A stretch of 64,000 bases of DNA. Origin: Prorocentrum cordatum (Eukaryota; Sar; Dinophyceae; Prorocentrales; Prorocentraceae). Numbering within the stretch: position 1 is the stretch's first letter; each line of letters opens with the position of its first letter. Of this stretch, positions 10,395 through 19,931 are shown piece after piece. The stretch covers positions 26,741 to 90,740 of the forward strand of contig CAUYUJ010000708.1 in assembly GCA_963575745.1 (NCBI GenBank), in the 5' to 3' direction. A program made the position numbers and the translations under genes. The notes below the pieces were generated by a model. The model ran no database searches, was not told the origin of the DNA, and saw only the letters and a list, made by a program, of their open reading frames with translations.

Positions 10395-11483
10395 CTAAAC
10401 GCGGCCTGCGCCAGCACCAGCAGCCGCAACGCCCTTGCCAGCGCCCGCATTGCCGCCTTTGCCAGCGCCAGCGGCCTTGCCATCAGCGGCCGCACGCGCC
10501 TGCGCCTGGGCGCTGCTCTTGATGCGCTCCAGCATGGCCTTCTGGTCGCCCTCCTGCACCACGACCTTCGCCTTGCTGGGCCCAGCAGCGACAGCAGCGG
10601 CGCCAGGCGCCGCAGCGGCGCCAGAGCCAGCCGCGGGCGCGCCTTCGGCGCCGCCGCCAGCAACGGCCTCGCCATCGGCGCCGCGCTTGCGCCGCTTGGC
10701 CGCCGCCGCCGTGTGCGCCGACCTCGTGCGCTCCAGCAAGTCCTGGAACTCCTTCTGCTTGGCGTCGACCAGCTGGGTGACCTCCTCCAGCTGCTTCTGG
10801 AAATGCTCAAGCGCCTGCCTGTCGGACTCCTCCAGCTCGTCGAGGCACTCGAACAGCCCAGGGTCCAGGACGAAGCCCGACTGCTTGGTGGCCGCCTCGG
10901 GCGGGTTCGCCGCCTCCTGCACCTACAGACGGTGCAGATCGGCGGCCAAGACAGCGTCCGCCGCCTCGTCGAACTTGGCCTGGTCCTTCTCAAGCTGGAG
11001 GCGGGACTGCTCCAGCTTCTTCGCGGCCTTCTCCAAGGCCTCCTGCTTGCGAGAGCAATCCGCCGTAGCCTCCTTGAGCAGCGCATGCTGGGGCTTGGGC
11101 GGCGGCGCAGGGGCCGCCGCGAGCTTCTGGGACGCCAGGGTGCTGAACTCCGTCGCAAGGCGCGCCGCGTCAGGGTCCCCATCGAGACCTGCACCAGCGA
11201 GAGCCTTCGACAGGTAGTCCCCGAGGTTGGCGAGAGACGGCTGAGACTGCCCATGGTCATGCCACCCACCGCCCGAGGACCACGGCGCCCACCACGTGCC
11301 GCTCGCCGTAGTACACCATCCTGGCTGAGGGGTGTTGCAGACTGCGCACACCCCTTTCTGCTTCTTGAGCCTCCAATTCCACGCCCAGTTGCCACACTGC
11401 ACGCAAGTGGAGAAGCCCTGCTTGCCATGCTTGACCATCCGCTCCTGCAGGAGCTCACGAAGTATGCTCCAACAGGAGCTCAC
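10395..11483 (-). pseudogene. LINE-1 N-terminal region: Cys-rich motif and coiled coil
   Basis: The frame opens with a C-x2-C ... C-x2-C cluster (CVQCGNWAWNW, then GVCAVC), a small zinc-binding module likely used to bind RNA or DNA. Glu/Lys/Gln-rich stretches typical of a coiled coil follow (KKLEQSRLQLEKDQAKF and LEHFQKQLEEVTQLV). A stop codon at about 10922 interrupts the frame (LHRL* then VQEAANPPEA), and an Ala/Gly-rich linker runs into a frameshift at about 10395. The coordinate at 11483 is a GTG, not an ATG; the first in-frame ATG is a few codons later (MVKHGK). Confidence 0.7.
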
Positions 11484-11562
11484 AAAAACACTTCAGACTG
11501 GCTCGGGAGACAGAGCTATCCCAGTTTGGCACGGAGGCGCGGAGCCCCCTCGGTGCATCAGC

Positions 11563-11583
11563 CTTGAGCCAAAATGGCTACGG
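11563..11583 (-). other. Exact DinoSL sequence at the 5' end of LINE-1
   Basis: On the minus strand bases 11583-11563 read CCGTAGCC...GGCTCAAG with no mismatch to the conserved dinoflagellate spliced leader. Upstream is a pyrimidine-rich (TCC)n tract; downstream about 100 nt of leader precede the LINE reading frame. The simplest reading is that a trans-spliced LINE transcript was copied into the genome. Confidence 0.9.
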
Positions 11584-11940
11584 AGGGGAGGAGGAGAAGG
11601 AGGAGGAGGAGGAGGAGGAGGAGGAGGAGGGAGGAGGGAGATGAGGAGGGAGGTGGGGGGAGGGAGGGGGTGGAGGGGGGAGGGGGCGGAGGGGCGGAGG
11701 GAGGGGGAGGAGGGCGGAGGGGCAAGGAGGCAGGGAGGAGGGAGGAGGGAGGGTAGGAGGGAGGAGGGAGGAGGGAGGAGAGAGGCGTGGAGGGGGAGGA
11801 GGAGGAGGAGGCGGGGCGGAGGCGGGGAGGAGGAGGAGGAGGAGGAGGAGGAGGAGGAGGAGGAGGAGGCGGAGGAGGAGGAGGAGACGGAGGATGAGGA
11901 GGAGGAGGAAGAGGAGGCGGAGGAGGAGGAGGACTATGTA
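11584..11940. repeat. GGA/GGGA microsatellite block
   Basis: A near-pure purine tract of GGA and GGGA units. It borders the spliced-leader end of LINE-1. Long poly-Glu, poly-Gly or poly-Pro/Ser frames here are artefacts of the triplet. Confidence 0.95.
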
Positions 11941-12569
11941 GCATGGATGATGCTGCTGATGATGATGATGATGAGGATGACGATGGGGATGCGGATGCTG
12001 ATGACGGTGCCGATGATTATGATGATGCTGGTGATGATGATGAAGCTGATGATGATGATGCTGTTGCTGCTCAGGATGATGCTGATGATGATGATGGTGA
12101 TGAGGATGATGATGATGATGATGATGATGCTGATGGTGATGATCATGATGATGATGATGCTGATGATGATGCTGCTGCTGATGATGATGATGACGATGAC
12201 TATGACGATGACGATGATGATGACGGTGATGGTTGATGATGGTGATGATGATGTTGGTGCTGGCTGATTGTCGACGGCGGGAGGATGATGACTGGTGCTG
12301 TGGTGAGTGATGAGATGTATGATGATGTGCTGAAGATGATGATTGCATGCTGTGCTGTGCAGCTGATGATGATGCTGATGATGATGATGGTGATGTGCAG
12401 ATGCTGCTGATGTAGATGCTGATGTGCTGATGGTGCTGATGATGATGCAGTGATGATGATGATGATGCGCTGATGGAAGATGATGCTGATGCTGCTGATG
12501 ATGATGATGATGCTGATGATGTATGATGGTGATGTATGATGGCTGATGATGCTGATGATGTGATGGATG

Positions 12570-12600
<31 letters not shown>

Positions 12601-12700
12601 TTGCTGATGATGATGATGATGAGATGTATGATGCTGTATGCTGACTGATGCTGATGTGCTGGGTTGATGGTGATGGTGATGGTGATGGAGATGTTGATGA
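11941..12700. repeat. GAT/GCT-type microsatellite block
   Basis: Degenerate (GAT)n with scattered GCT and GGT units; it changes abruptly to GGA on both sides. No gene. Confidence 0.95.
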
Positions 12701-13209
12701 TGCGGAGAGAGGAGGAGGAGGAGGAGGCGGCGGAGGAGGAGGAGGAGGAGGAGGAGGAGGCGGAGGAGGAGCGTGGCGGGGGGGAGGGGGAGGCGGAGGA
12801 AGAGGAGGGGGAGGAGGAGGAGGCGGAGGTCGAGGAGGAAAAGGAGGCGGAGTAGGAGCGAGGCGGCGGCGGCGGCGGTGGGGAGGAGGAGGAGGAGGAG
12901 GCGGAGGAGGGCGGAGGAGGGAGGCGGAGGAGGGGGAGGAGGAGGCGGAGGCGGAGGCGGCTGGAGGAGGAGGAGGGGAGGAGGGCGGGGAGGAGGGGAG
13001 GAGGAGGGGAGGAGGAGGCGGATAGGCGGAGGGGAGGAGGAGGCGGAGGAGGCGGAGGCGGAGGAGGAGGAGGAGGAGGCGGAGGAGGAGGCGGAGGAGG
13101 CGGAGGAGGAAGGAGGCGGAGGAGGCGGCGGCGGGGAGGAGGAGGAGGGAGGGAGGGAGGGAGGGAGGGAAGGAGGGAGGGAGGGAGGGGGAGGAGGAGG
13201 AGGAAGAGG
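12701..13209. repeat. Second GGA/GGC-type microsatellite block
   Basis: A purine-rich GGA tract with frequent GGC and GCG interruptions and a (GGGA)n run near 13146-13190. No gene. Confidence 0.95.
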
Positions 13210-13868
13210 AATAATGATAATAATAATAATGGTCATAATAATAACATTAATAATAACAAGAATAATACGAATACTAATTGTAATACTAATAATGATAGTA
13301 ATGATAATAAGAATACTACTACTAATAATAATACTAATAATAATAAGACACATGAGAATAACACTAATGATAATAAGACACATAATATGGATAATAGGAA
13401 GAATATGAAGACGAAGGGTAACACTACAATGCTAAATATTCATAATAATAGTAGTAATATTATTAATAACAATAACATTAATAATACTAGTAATACTAAG
13501 AATACAATTATTAGTATTATTATTATTACTAATATTCTTCTTCTTCTTCTTATTAATAGGAATAACAATACTAATAATGATACTACTAATAAAGATAATA
13601 ATATGCATACTACTACTACTAATAATAATACCACTAATAATAATAATGACACTAAGGATAATAATACTAACACTAATAGTAATAACAATAATAATAGTAC
13701 TAATAATATTAATAATAATACTAATACTATTATTATTAATATTAATATTACTAGTATTATTATTATTGTTATCACTACTAATAATAATGATAATAATAAT
13801 GATAATACTAATAATACTAATACTATCAATAATAATAATACTACTAGTAATAATACTAATAATAGTAG

Positions 13869-13901
<33 letters not shown>

Positions 13902-13998
13902 GAAAAAGAATAATAATAATAAGAATAATAAGGATACTCATGCTAGTAAGAATAACCAGAAGAGGAGGAGGAGGAGGAGGAGGAGGAGGAGGAAGAGG
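13210..13998. repeat. AAT/ACT microsatellite block with a short GGA tract
   Basis: Degenerate (AAT)n with ACT, AAC and ATT variants over about 750 bp, ending in (GGA)n at about 13961-13996. It is the only long AT-rich island in the window besides 16110-16340. No gene. Confidence 0.95.
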
Positions 13999-14055
13999 AG
14001 GGGCTTGGTCAGGGGGGGAAGGCCCCCAGGGTCCAGCACCCGTCTCCGTGCCCAG

Positions 14056-14309
14056 GACTCTTCGCTGCAATCTTCGTGCTGGAGCTGTTCGTCAAGCTTG
14101 GCATTCTGGGTGTCGAGCACTGCCTCTGCGGCCCCTACAGGATGGGGAATCTCTTCGATCTCGCCCTAACCATGATTGCCATCTCCGACGTGACGTTCAG
14201 CGCCGTGGTGCTGTTAGGCGCGGGCAGCGCGGACGCGGAGTCCGGCGTGTCCACCGCGAGGATCTCGTTGGTGTTGAGGTGCGTGCGACTGGCCCGGATA
14301 GCCCGGCTG
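14056..14309 (+). CDS. Voltage-gated cation channel, exon with S2-S3-S4
   Basis: First recognised exon of a one-domain voltage-gated cation channel of the kind common in dinoflagellates. S2 is FAAIFVLELFVKLGILG, S3 is NLFDLALTMIAISDV, and S4 is the voltage sensor SLVLRCVRLARIARL with basic residues every third position. The acceptor is CCCAG at 14051-14055. The exon most likely ends at CTG (14309) before GTCATC, so that the sensor joins directly to VKLFKG of the next exon. The protein would sit in a membrane and pass Na+ or Ca2+ on depolarisation; ion choice cannot be read here. The N-terminus and S1 were not found upstream and may lie beyond the microsatellites and LINE-1 or outside the window. 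The gene continues at 15048, 15936, 17088, 17575, 31835 and 32120. From here on every intron can be placed in phase 0. Confidence 0.85.
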
Positions 14310-15047
14310 GTCATCGTCGGGTATCCGCATCCAAGGCCTCGCAGGCCCGGGAATTTGGGCCGCGACCCCGTGGATGCGGGGTGCATCTTCGAGAGTTCAG
14401 AGGGGGCAAAGGTATCCATACCTCTACCCTTCCCTCGTTTTCCCCTTCTTGGGCCTCCTGGGAGGCTCTCGTCGCCACCGCTGGATTCGCTTCGAAATGC
14501 TGGTCAGAACGCACCCCAGGCGAGGTCGGGGGAGTAGCAGTACAGTCCACCCGCAGAGTACGTAAGGATAGGCATCATCCTTGGACACTTTCGTTGGCCG
14601 CGCCCCGCTCGGGAAGCTTCAACATGGGCGTCCAAGGCCCTTGCATCCTTATCGCGCATCCTTACTCTGCGGGTTGACTGCATCGGTACCTCTTGGTCTC
14701 CCCAAGAGTGCCCCGCGCGCGGGACGCTCCCGTGCGACCGCGCGCCTCGCAACCATAATCGAGTGCACCGACACGAGGTGCCGGACCTCCGTCAGGATCT
14801 CTTGGACCCGTGCTGGACCCCCTGGCGGCGCCTCTGGTGCCGCCCCTCGCGTGCTCCGCGCGCCGGGGAGGGGGGTCGGCGCCGGTCCACGACGTCGGCG
14901 CGGAGCTCCCTTCCTTCCTCCCTCCCTCCCTCCCTTCTTCCCTCCCTCCCTCCCTCCCTCCCTCCCTCCCTCTGGTGTCCACGTGGTCGCGCCCCAGAGT
15001 CCAGGCCGCGAGGGCGCGGGTGCGGGTGCGCTGCTGCCGCCCGCGAG
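14310..15047 (+). other. Channel intron 1, filled with repeats
   Basis: A GT...AG intron (GTCATC...CCCGCGAG). It holds an F15 repeat (14407-14541), an F14 TIR element (14543-14680), an F10-like segment (about 14777-14900) and a (CCCT)n run (14905-14975). The intron's first three bases (GTC) equal the first three of the next exon, so the junction can slide. Confidence 0.7.
14543..14680. mobile_element. F14 TIR element
   Basis: The left end CAGTCCACCCGCAGAGTA is the near-perfect inverse of the right end TACTCTGCGGGTTGACTG. A second copy (15155-15325) lies in the next intron of the same gene. Confidence 0.75.
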
Positions 15048-15125
15048 GTCAAGCTCTTCAAGGGCCCCTGCCTGAAGGAGCTGGCCAACATGCTCAGCGG
15101 CTTCTTCATCGGCCTGCCGTCGCTG
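15048..15125 (+). CDS. Voltage-gated cation channel, S4-S5 linker exon
   Basis: Twenty-six codons starting VKLFKGPCLKELANMLSG and ending GFFIGLPSL. It continues the S4 helix into the S4-S5 linker and the start of S5. The acceptor is CCCGCGAG and the donor GTGCTC. Joined to the next exon it gives PSLVWVMVLLAS, a smooth S5 start. Confidence 0.8.
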
Positions 15126-15154
15126 GTGCTCGGGGGGCGCCAGCTCTTCACCCA

Positions 15155-15325
15155 CAGTCAACCCGCATAGGAAGGATGGGCAGCTTTCCAAAGGGTGCCT
15201 TGCATCCTTGCCCCCTCGGCCCATCCTTAGCGACGTTCGCTGGCCAACCTCGTCCGACAAACGCCAACACCGCCTTTTGAGGCCCTTGCATCCTTGCCGA
15301 GCATCCTTACTATGCGGGTTGACTG
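15155..15325. mobile_element. F14 TIR element, second copy
   Basis: Ends CAGTCAACCCGCATAG and CTATGCGGGTTGACTG are exact inverses over 16 bp. Adjacent to the ends are inverted GGAAGGATG-like and CATCCTTA-like segments. Copy one is at 14543-14680. Confidence 0.8.
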
Positions 15326-15596
15326 TACACCCCTCCAAGAAGAAAAACTGTATAGACATAAGCTTTCGGAGCGCCGCGCGGGATTCTTTTCTCTGCGCTG
15401 GGCCCCCCCAGCGGCGCCTCCAGCGCCGCCCCCTGGCGCCGCCCGCGCGCCAGGAAGTGGCTCAGCGCAGGTCCGAGAAATCAGCGCGGACCCTCGAAAG
15501 GTGATGCTCGTGTGCAGTCTCTCCTTCGTCTGACCGATCCTGGCCAGGGCCGATCCTGGGCCCAGGATGAGTCTGGCCAGGGTCGGTGCAGGCGTA

Positions 15597-15785
15597 TAGT
15601 GGAAACCCACGCCGAGAAGCACCCAGCTTGCCTCCAGGGTGTGCCCTGGGTTTCTTGGGTTGCGACGGCTCTGCTATAGAACGCGTGACGTTCCCACACT
15701 ACAAAAATCCATGGACGTCCTGGGGTCCTAGGGTCGGGTTTTTCCAGTGGGAGGCTTCTTGTGGTCGAGCTCCTGCTGTACAGTT
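15597..15785 (+). repeat. Dispersed repeat F5
   Basis: Close match to 1008-1195 and 59990-60160, from GTGGAAACCCACGCC to GAGCTCCTGCTGTACAG. Non-coding. Confidence 0.75.
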
Positions 15786-15799
15786 GGCGCCCTGCTCTC

Positions 15800-15924
15800 G
15801 GCATCGCTCGGACGTGTGCATTTTTCCTTCGGCGAGCACCATCGAGGAGCATCCTTGATCATTTGGCGAAGAAGCCACGCACGAAACCGAGAAAAGCACA
15901 GGGACTGGACGTCCGAGCGATGCC
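15800..15924. mobile_element. F3 TIR element
   Basis: Ends GGCATCGCTCGGACGT and ACGTCCGAGCGATGCC are exact 16-bp inverses. Inside is the block CATCGAGGAGCATCCTTGAT followed by ACGCACGAAACCGA, shared by the copies at 41642-41768, 48977-49102, 55533-55628 and 60981-61074. Confidence 0.85.
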
Positions 15925-15935
15925 CAGTGCTGCAG

Positions 15936-16100
15936 GTGTGGGTCATGGTGCTGCTCGCCTCCGTGATCTACATCCTGGCCCTGCTGCTCAAGTCGACCGT
16001 CGGCCCCCCGCACCACGCGCGGTCGCTCGTGAGCCAGTGCGGGTCCGGGGACATCGGCTCGTGGGACGACCCGGCCTGCTCGGCCTGCGATCTGTACGCG
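15936..16100 (+). CDS. Voltage-gated cation channel, S5 and turret exon
   Basis: Fifty-five codons. S5 is VWVMVLLASVIYILALLL, followed by an extracellular turret rich in Cys, Gly and Asp (SQCGSGDIGSWDD, CSACDLYA). The acceptor GCTGCAG is clear. The donor is unusual: the best junction puts the intron start at GAGGACC (GA donor), or three bases later at GACCGG, joining LYA(E) to EYLYSV. No in-frame GT donor fits. Confidence 0.75.
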
Positions 16101-17087
16101 GAGGACCGGAGAATAATAAAAATAATAATAATAATGATAATAATAATAAAAAATAAAAATAATAATAAGGGTAATACTAAGAGAATAATAATAACAACAA
16201 TAATACTAGTAATATTAATAACAAGAAGAAGAGCAATAATAATAACAAGAAGAAACATAATAATAATACTACAAATAATACTAATATTAGTAATACTAGT
16301 AATGATACTAATAAACAGAAGAAGAAAGAAGACGAATAAGAAGACGAAGAAGAAGCGACGGTGTGAACATACTGTCAGTTCGGAGGTCCGCGCAGACTTC
16401 CTGGATCTGCGCTGGGCCCCTCCCAGGCGCGCGGATCGCGCCAGGGGCGGCGCCGGAAAGGCGTTCGGGGCTTCAGCGCGGATCCAAGGAAGCCTCGCAG
16501 ACCACCGGTTGCCCAGATGTTTCTATGCACTTTTCCCCAAGCAGTGCGCAGCTGCTTGCCATTGTGAGCTTTTACTTCTTGCCTCAAGGAGTCCGACGGT
16601 ACAGCCGAGGTTTTCGCCGGGTGCACTGCCCGTGTGCGCCTTGTGCGCTGCGTGGGTGAGCCGAGGTTTCGTCGCTCGGTGGCGCCTCGTTCGCTAGGCG
16701 GCCGCATAGTTCGCACCACCTTTTACCACCGCACGGTTTGCACCACACACACACATCACAGAGCTTACACCACATCATTTAGACCACGCAGCATACACAA
16801 CCCGGCTTACAACCCCATTGCGGGCACCTCATCTATTATGTATTGCACCGCGCAGCTTACATCACTTCGCTTGAACCGCCGAACCGCCTAGCTTCACCTT
16901 CACCTACTCGACATGCCTTGCACCTTCTAGCTTTCACCGCGCAGTCCACACCACATAGTCTGCATTTCTTTATTGCAGCACATAGCCTACACTACGCGAC
17001 TTCCAACACAAAACTTAGACACATCCACAGGAAACCTCTATTCGGGGTTGTGGGCCACGCTGGCAAACATTGTGTCTTCTTTTGTAG
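16101..17087 (+). other. Channel intron 3 with AAT repeats and CAC-rich degenerate array
   Basis: It begins with GA rather than GT and ends TTTTGTAG. It contains an AT-rich AAT/AAC microsatellite (16108-16340), an F10 element (16376-16507), and about 300 bp of degenerate repeats related to CACCACGCAGCTTACACC (about 16710-17000). No other gene. Confidence 0.6.
16376..16507. mobile_element. F10 TIR-like element
   Basis: Shares TCCGCGCAGACTTCCTGGAT and the GCGCTGGGCCC inverted core with copies at 48314-48510 and 53128-53251. The outer ends are diverged. Confidence 0.55.
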
Positions 17088-17120
17088 GAGTACCTGTACT
17101 CCGTGAAGTCGTCGATGATG
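17088..17120 (+). CDS. Voltage-gated cation channel, 11-codon pore-entry micro-exon
   Basis: EYLYSVKSSMM fits the short segment that precedes the pore helix in one-domain channels. It is flanked by TTTTGTAG and by GTGGTAC. Support comes from position between S5 and the pore, from phase and from a consensus-like acceptor; a 33-nt exon cannot be proven by coding statistics. Confidence 0.55.
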
Positions 17121-17574
17121 GTGGTACTCGGCAGCCGCGCAGAGCAGGGTGGGGCGAGGCGGGCCCCTTCGATCCGGGCGTCGCATTCTTCGACGCCGGG
17201 TGTTTTCGGCCGATTCCGAGCTCTTGGCCCCTCACGGATCGATCCAATTCGATAAGTGTTGCAAAACGGCTTAGCTGCAGGACGAATGATCCCTAGGAAC
17301 CGATCCAGACTGGTCTGGAAGGCTCTCAGAGCTTTCGGGGGGGCGCCCTGAAACGGTCGCGGTGCCCGACACATCCTCCAGACCCGCAAGGTCTCAGAGA
17401 TTCCAGATTTACATTCATCCAGAAGTCTGTTCACTCTGCCTGGCTCTTAGTGGGGAGATGGGGATTGCCCTTCTAAGACGGCTTCTGAGAGGGCCTCTCG
17501 GAAGACATCAGGGCTTCTGAAGGGACTCCTGCCTTCTCAGAACGCCCTCCCACTTGCCCCCCCCCCCCCTCCAG

Positions 17575-17745
17575 CGCGCCGTCAAGGTATTCCGATGTGT
17601 TGTCGGGGACTGCACCTCGAAGGGCGGGCAGTCACTGAGTGCGCACATGAGCGGTTGCTACACGTGGACATTCGACGTTGTCTATTTCCTCGGCATGGTT
17701 ACAGTCGTGTTCGGGCTGTTCAACATCATCGTAGACGCCTACGGC
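17575..17745 (+). CDS. Voltage-gated cation channel, pore loop and S6 exon
   Basis: The pore loop VKVFRCVVGDC leads into a short re-entrant region (SKGGQSLSAHMSGCYTWT) and S6 (FDVVYFLGMVTVVFGLFNII). The acceptor follows a long C-rich pyrimidine tract (ending CCTCCAG); an alternative start is after AAG at 17587. The end is placed before GAACCACC (GA donor), since translation beyond it is a Pro/Arg-rich run that does not resemble a channel. In related channels the FRC-x2-GDC segment lines the filter, but ion selectivity is not known. Confidence 0.8.
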
Positions 17746-17865
17746 GAACCACCGCCGCCCCCTGCCTTTTTCAGACGCCCACGCGGCCGAACGTTGGGCC
17801 GAAGTTTGGCCAAGCCCTCGACGACGTGTTCCCCAAGGCTTTGTTGAAACCATTCGGGGGACACG

Positions 17866-18485
17866 TTGGGAGGAGGAGGAGGAGGAGGAGGAGGAGGAGG
17901 AGGAGGAGGAGGAGGAGGAGGAGGAGGAGGAGGAGGAGGAGAGGAACAGGAGGAGAGGGAGGAACAAGAAAGAGGAGGAGGAGGGAGCTTCGTGGGGCGC
18001 GCTTGGGGCTTCCTGGTAGCTTCCTGGGGGCATCTTGAAGGCCTGCTTGCGGGCTTCCTTGTGCCTCTTGGCGGCCTTTGGGGCTTCTTGTGGGCCTCGT
18101 TGACCGTCTGACGGCGTTCCTGGCCCGTCGGACGCCGTTTGGGGGGCCTCTCTTAACCGACTTCGCCTTCTTGGGATGCTTCAGTGCCGTCCTGGCGGCC
18201 ATCTTGGGCGTCTGGGGGGCCAATTGTGCCGTCTTGGGGCCCTCTTGGGGCAGTCTTGAGGTCGCTTGGGCCGTCATGGGGGTACCTTGGAGGTCTCTCA
18301 GGCGGTCTTGGGGGCCTACAATGCCGTCGGAAGGTCGAGCAGAAGCAATTGCCCACATTTTTCTTTGACAACCTACGGTAAATCAATGAGTTTGGCCTCT
18401 TTGGGCTTTCTTGGAGGACCTCCTGGAGGACCTTAGAGGCTTCTTGGGACCTCTTGGGCAGTGTTGGGCCATATTGATCTCATCT
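17866..18485. repeat. GGA microsatellite and CTTGGGGGCC-type repeat
   Basis: A (GGA)n tract of about 75 bp is followed by about 480 bp of degenerate CTTGG/GGCC repeats in the opposite orientation to the 386-bp array at 3.5-4.8 kb. No gene. Confidence 0.85.
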
Positions 18486-19335
18486 TAGGCGGGCGGCTCC
18501 TATGTGAATCGTATGCTCATATACCTGAGTAAGCCATGTAAATCGCTGACGATTCCTATGTGAATGGTATACGATCCCATGTGAATATTATTCGATCCCA
18601 GTGTGCATCGCAGACGACTCGTATGTGAAACGCACACGGATGCAATGTGAATCGTAGGCGATTCGTATGTGAATCGTATACGATTTCAAGGTTAATCGTA
18701 TGCTGACCCATGTGTATCGTGCACGATTATCGCGTTGATCGCAACGGTTCCTCTCTGTCGATTGTATACGATCCGATGTCAAGTGCATACGGTTGCGATG
18801 TTGGTCGGATGCGACTCATGTGAACCTCAAAAGATTATTATGTGAATCGTATGCGCCTCCTACGTGGCTCGTATACGAATCCTTCGTGAATCGTATGCGG
18901 TGCCTACGTGAAACGCACACGCCGATGTGTTTCGCCCACGACTCCCACGTGAATCGCATGTGGTTCTTGTGTGTGTGTGAATTGTATACGACCTAGTGTG
19001 AATGATATCAATCGTATACGCATCCTATGTAAATCGTATCCGGAACCTATGTGAATCGCATACCATGTGAACCGGATGCGGCTCCTATGGGCGTCTTCCA
19101 CGTGTGTCATGTGAATCGTATGAACCGCATGCACTTGGTATGTGAATCGTATACGAATCCAATGCGAATTGTTTACTAATCCATGTAACTTGCATGCGTG
19201 TCCTGCGTGTATCGTATACGTTGCCTGTGTGAATTGCATACGGTTCCCGTTTGAATAGTATACGAACCGTGTGTGAATCCAATCGTATGCGATTCTCATG
19301 TGGGACGATTACGATTCGTAAGTGAAGCGTCAGCA
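18486..19335. repeat. Degenerate array of TGTGAATCGTATACG-like units
   Basis: About 850 bp of imperfect 16-20 bp units (variants of CCTATGTGAATCGTATACGA). Many units contain the palindromic GTATAC or GCATGC. A smaller block of the same kind lies at 28015-28140. No open frame is conserved; this looks like an old satellite. Confidence 0.85.
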
Positions 19336-19400
19336 AGCCATTTTGGCTCAAGGGGCAAGCCAGGCTCAAGGAACAGTCCAGGCTCAAGGAGCATTTCAGG
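19336..19400 (+). other. Degenerate series of DinoSL relics
   Basis: It starts with a 15-nt truncated leader CCATTTTGGCTCAAG (19338-19352, preceded by AAG), followed by two 18-nt units ending in CCAGGCTCAAG and a third ending in CAGGCT. No protein-coding frame follows, so this marks a retroposed RNA whose body is not recognisable. Confidence 0.65.
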
Positions 19401-19417
19401 CTAACCTACCTCGCTTT

Positions 19418-19930
19418 TTTCCCTACCTAGGCTCTGCCTAGAAGGGTTCTTACTTTGTTGGCTTAACGTGGCCGGGCAGTGGAAACCGCCCCGGGCGGTT
19501 CCCCCAGCCCTCTGGGAGCCAAGCAAAAGCAACAGCAAAGGTAAAAGCAAACGCGCGGTTCCCCCAGTTGCGCTCCCTGGGTGCCAAGCAAAAGCAAAAG
19601 CAAAGGCAAAAGTGAATGCAAAAGCGAAAGCAAAGCAAAAACATAGCAGCATAGCATAGCATAGCGCAGCATAGTATAGCGCAGCATAGCATAGCATAGC
19701 ATAGCCCAGCATAGCATTGCGCAGCATATCATAACATAGCATGGCATAGCATAGCATAGCATAGCATAGCATAGCGCAGCACAGCATCCACTATTGCTGC
19801 TGCTATATATATATATATGTACTTATATTTTTGTTTCCTACTAACTGTGTATTGGTTTATTGTTATCATTCTTACTACCATTGTTGTTATCATGATTATT
19901 ATGATTCGTACTATTATTATTAGTACTATT
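19418..19930. repeat. F17 composite repeat with GCATA pentamer array, copy 1
   Basis: Starts CCCTACCTAGGCTCTGCC, passes through AAGCAAAAGCAAAG-type hexamers and a (GCATA)n array (about 19645-19790), then CATCCACTATTGCTGCTGC and an AT run. It matches 20443-20845 closely. No right-hand end is seen before the next copy. Confidence 0.8.
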
Positions 19931-19931
19931 A

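Larger units (their letters stand above)
5020..11583 (-). mobile_element. LINE-1: nearly full-length non-LTR retrotransposon headed by a spliced leader
   Basis: Read on the minus strand the element starts exactly at a 21-nt DinoSL (11583-11563) and ends near a (TCC)n tract at about 5020. In order it encodes a cysteine-rich N-terminus, a coiled coil, an APE-type endonuclease, a reverse transcriptase, a Zn-binding linker, an RNase H domain and a Cys-rich C-terminus. At least one stop and several frameshifts break the reading frame, so it is no longer autonomous. Domain order with RNase H resembles the I/R1-type LINE groups; the exact clade needs a tree. Both ends abut GGA/TCC microsatellites, which suggests insertion into such a tract. 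Confidence 0.85.
15126..15935 (+). other. Channel intron 2, assembled from four repeat families
   Basis: A GT...AG intron (GTGCTC...GCTGCAG) with GTG at both junctions. It carries F14 (15155-15325), F10-like (15363-15490), F5 (15597-15785) and F3 (15800-15924) elements almost end to end. The F3 right end lies 11 bp before the 3' splice site. Confidence 0.75.

Noticed and set aside
11578-13383. A 601-codon minus-strand frame of Ile, His, Pro and Ser runs
   Set aside because: It is a translation of GGA, GAT and AAT triplet repeats, with frames of equal length on other strands.
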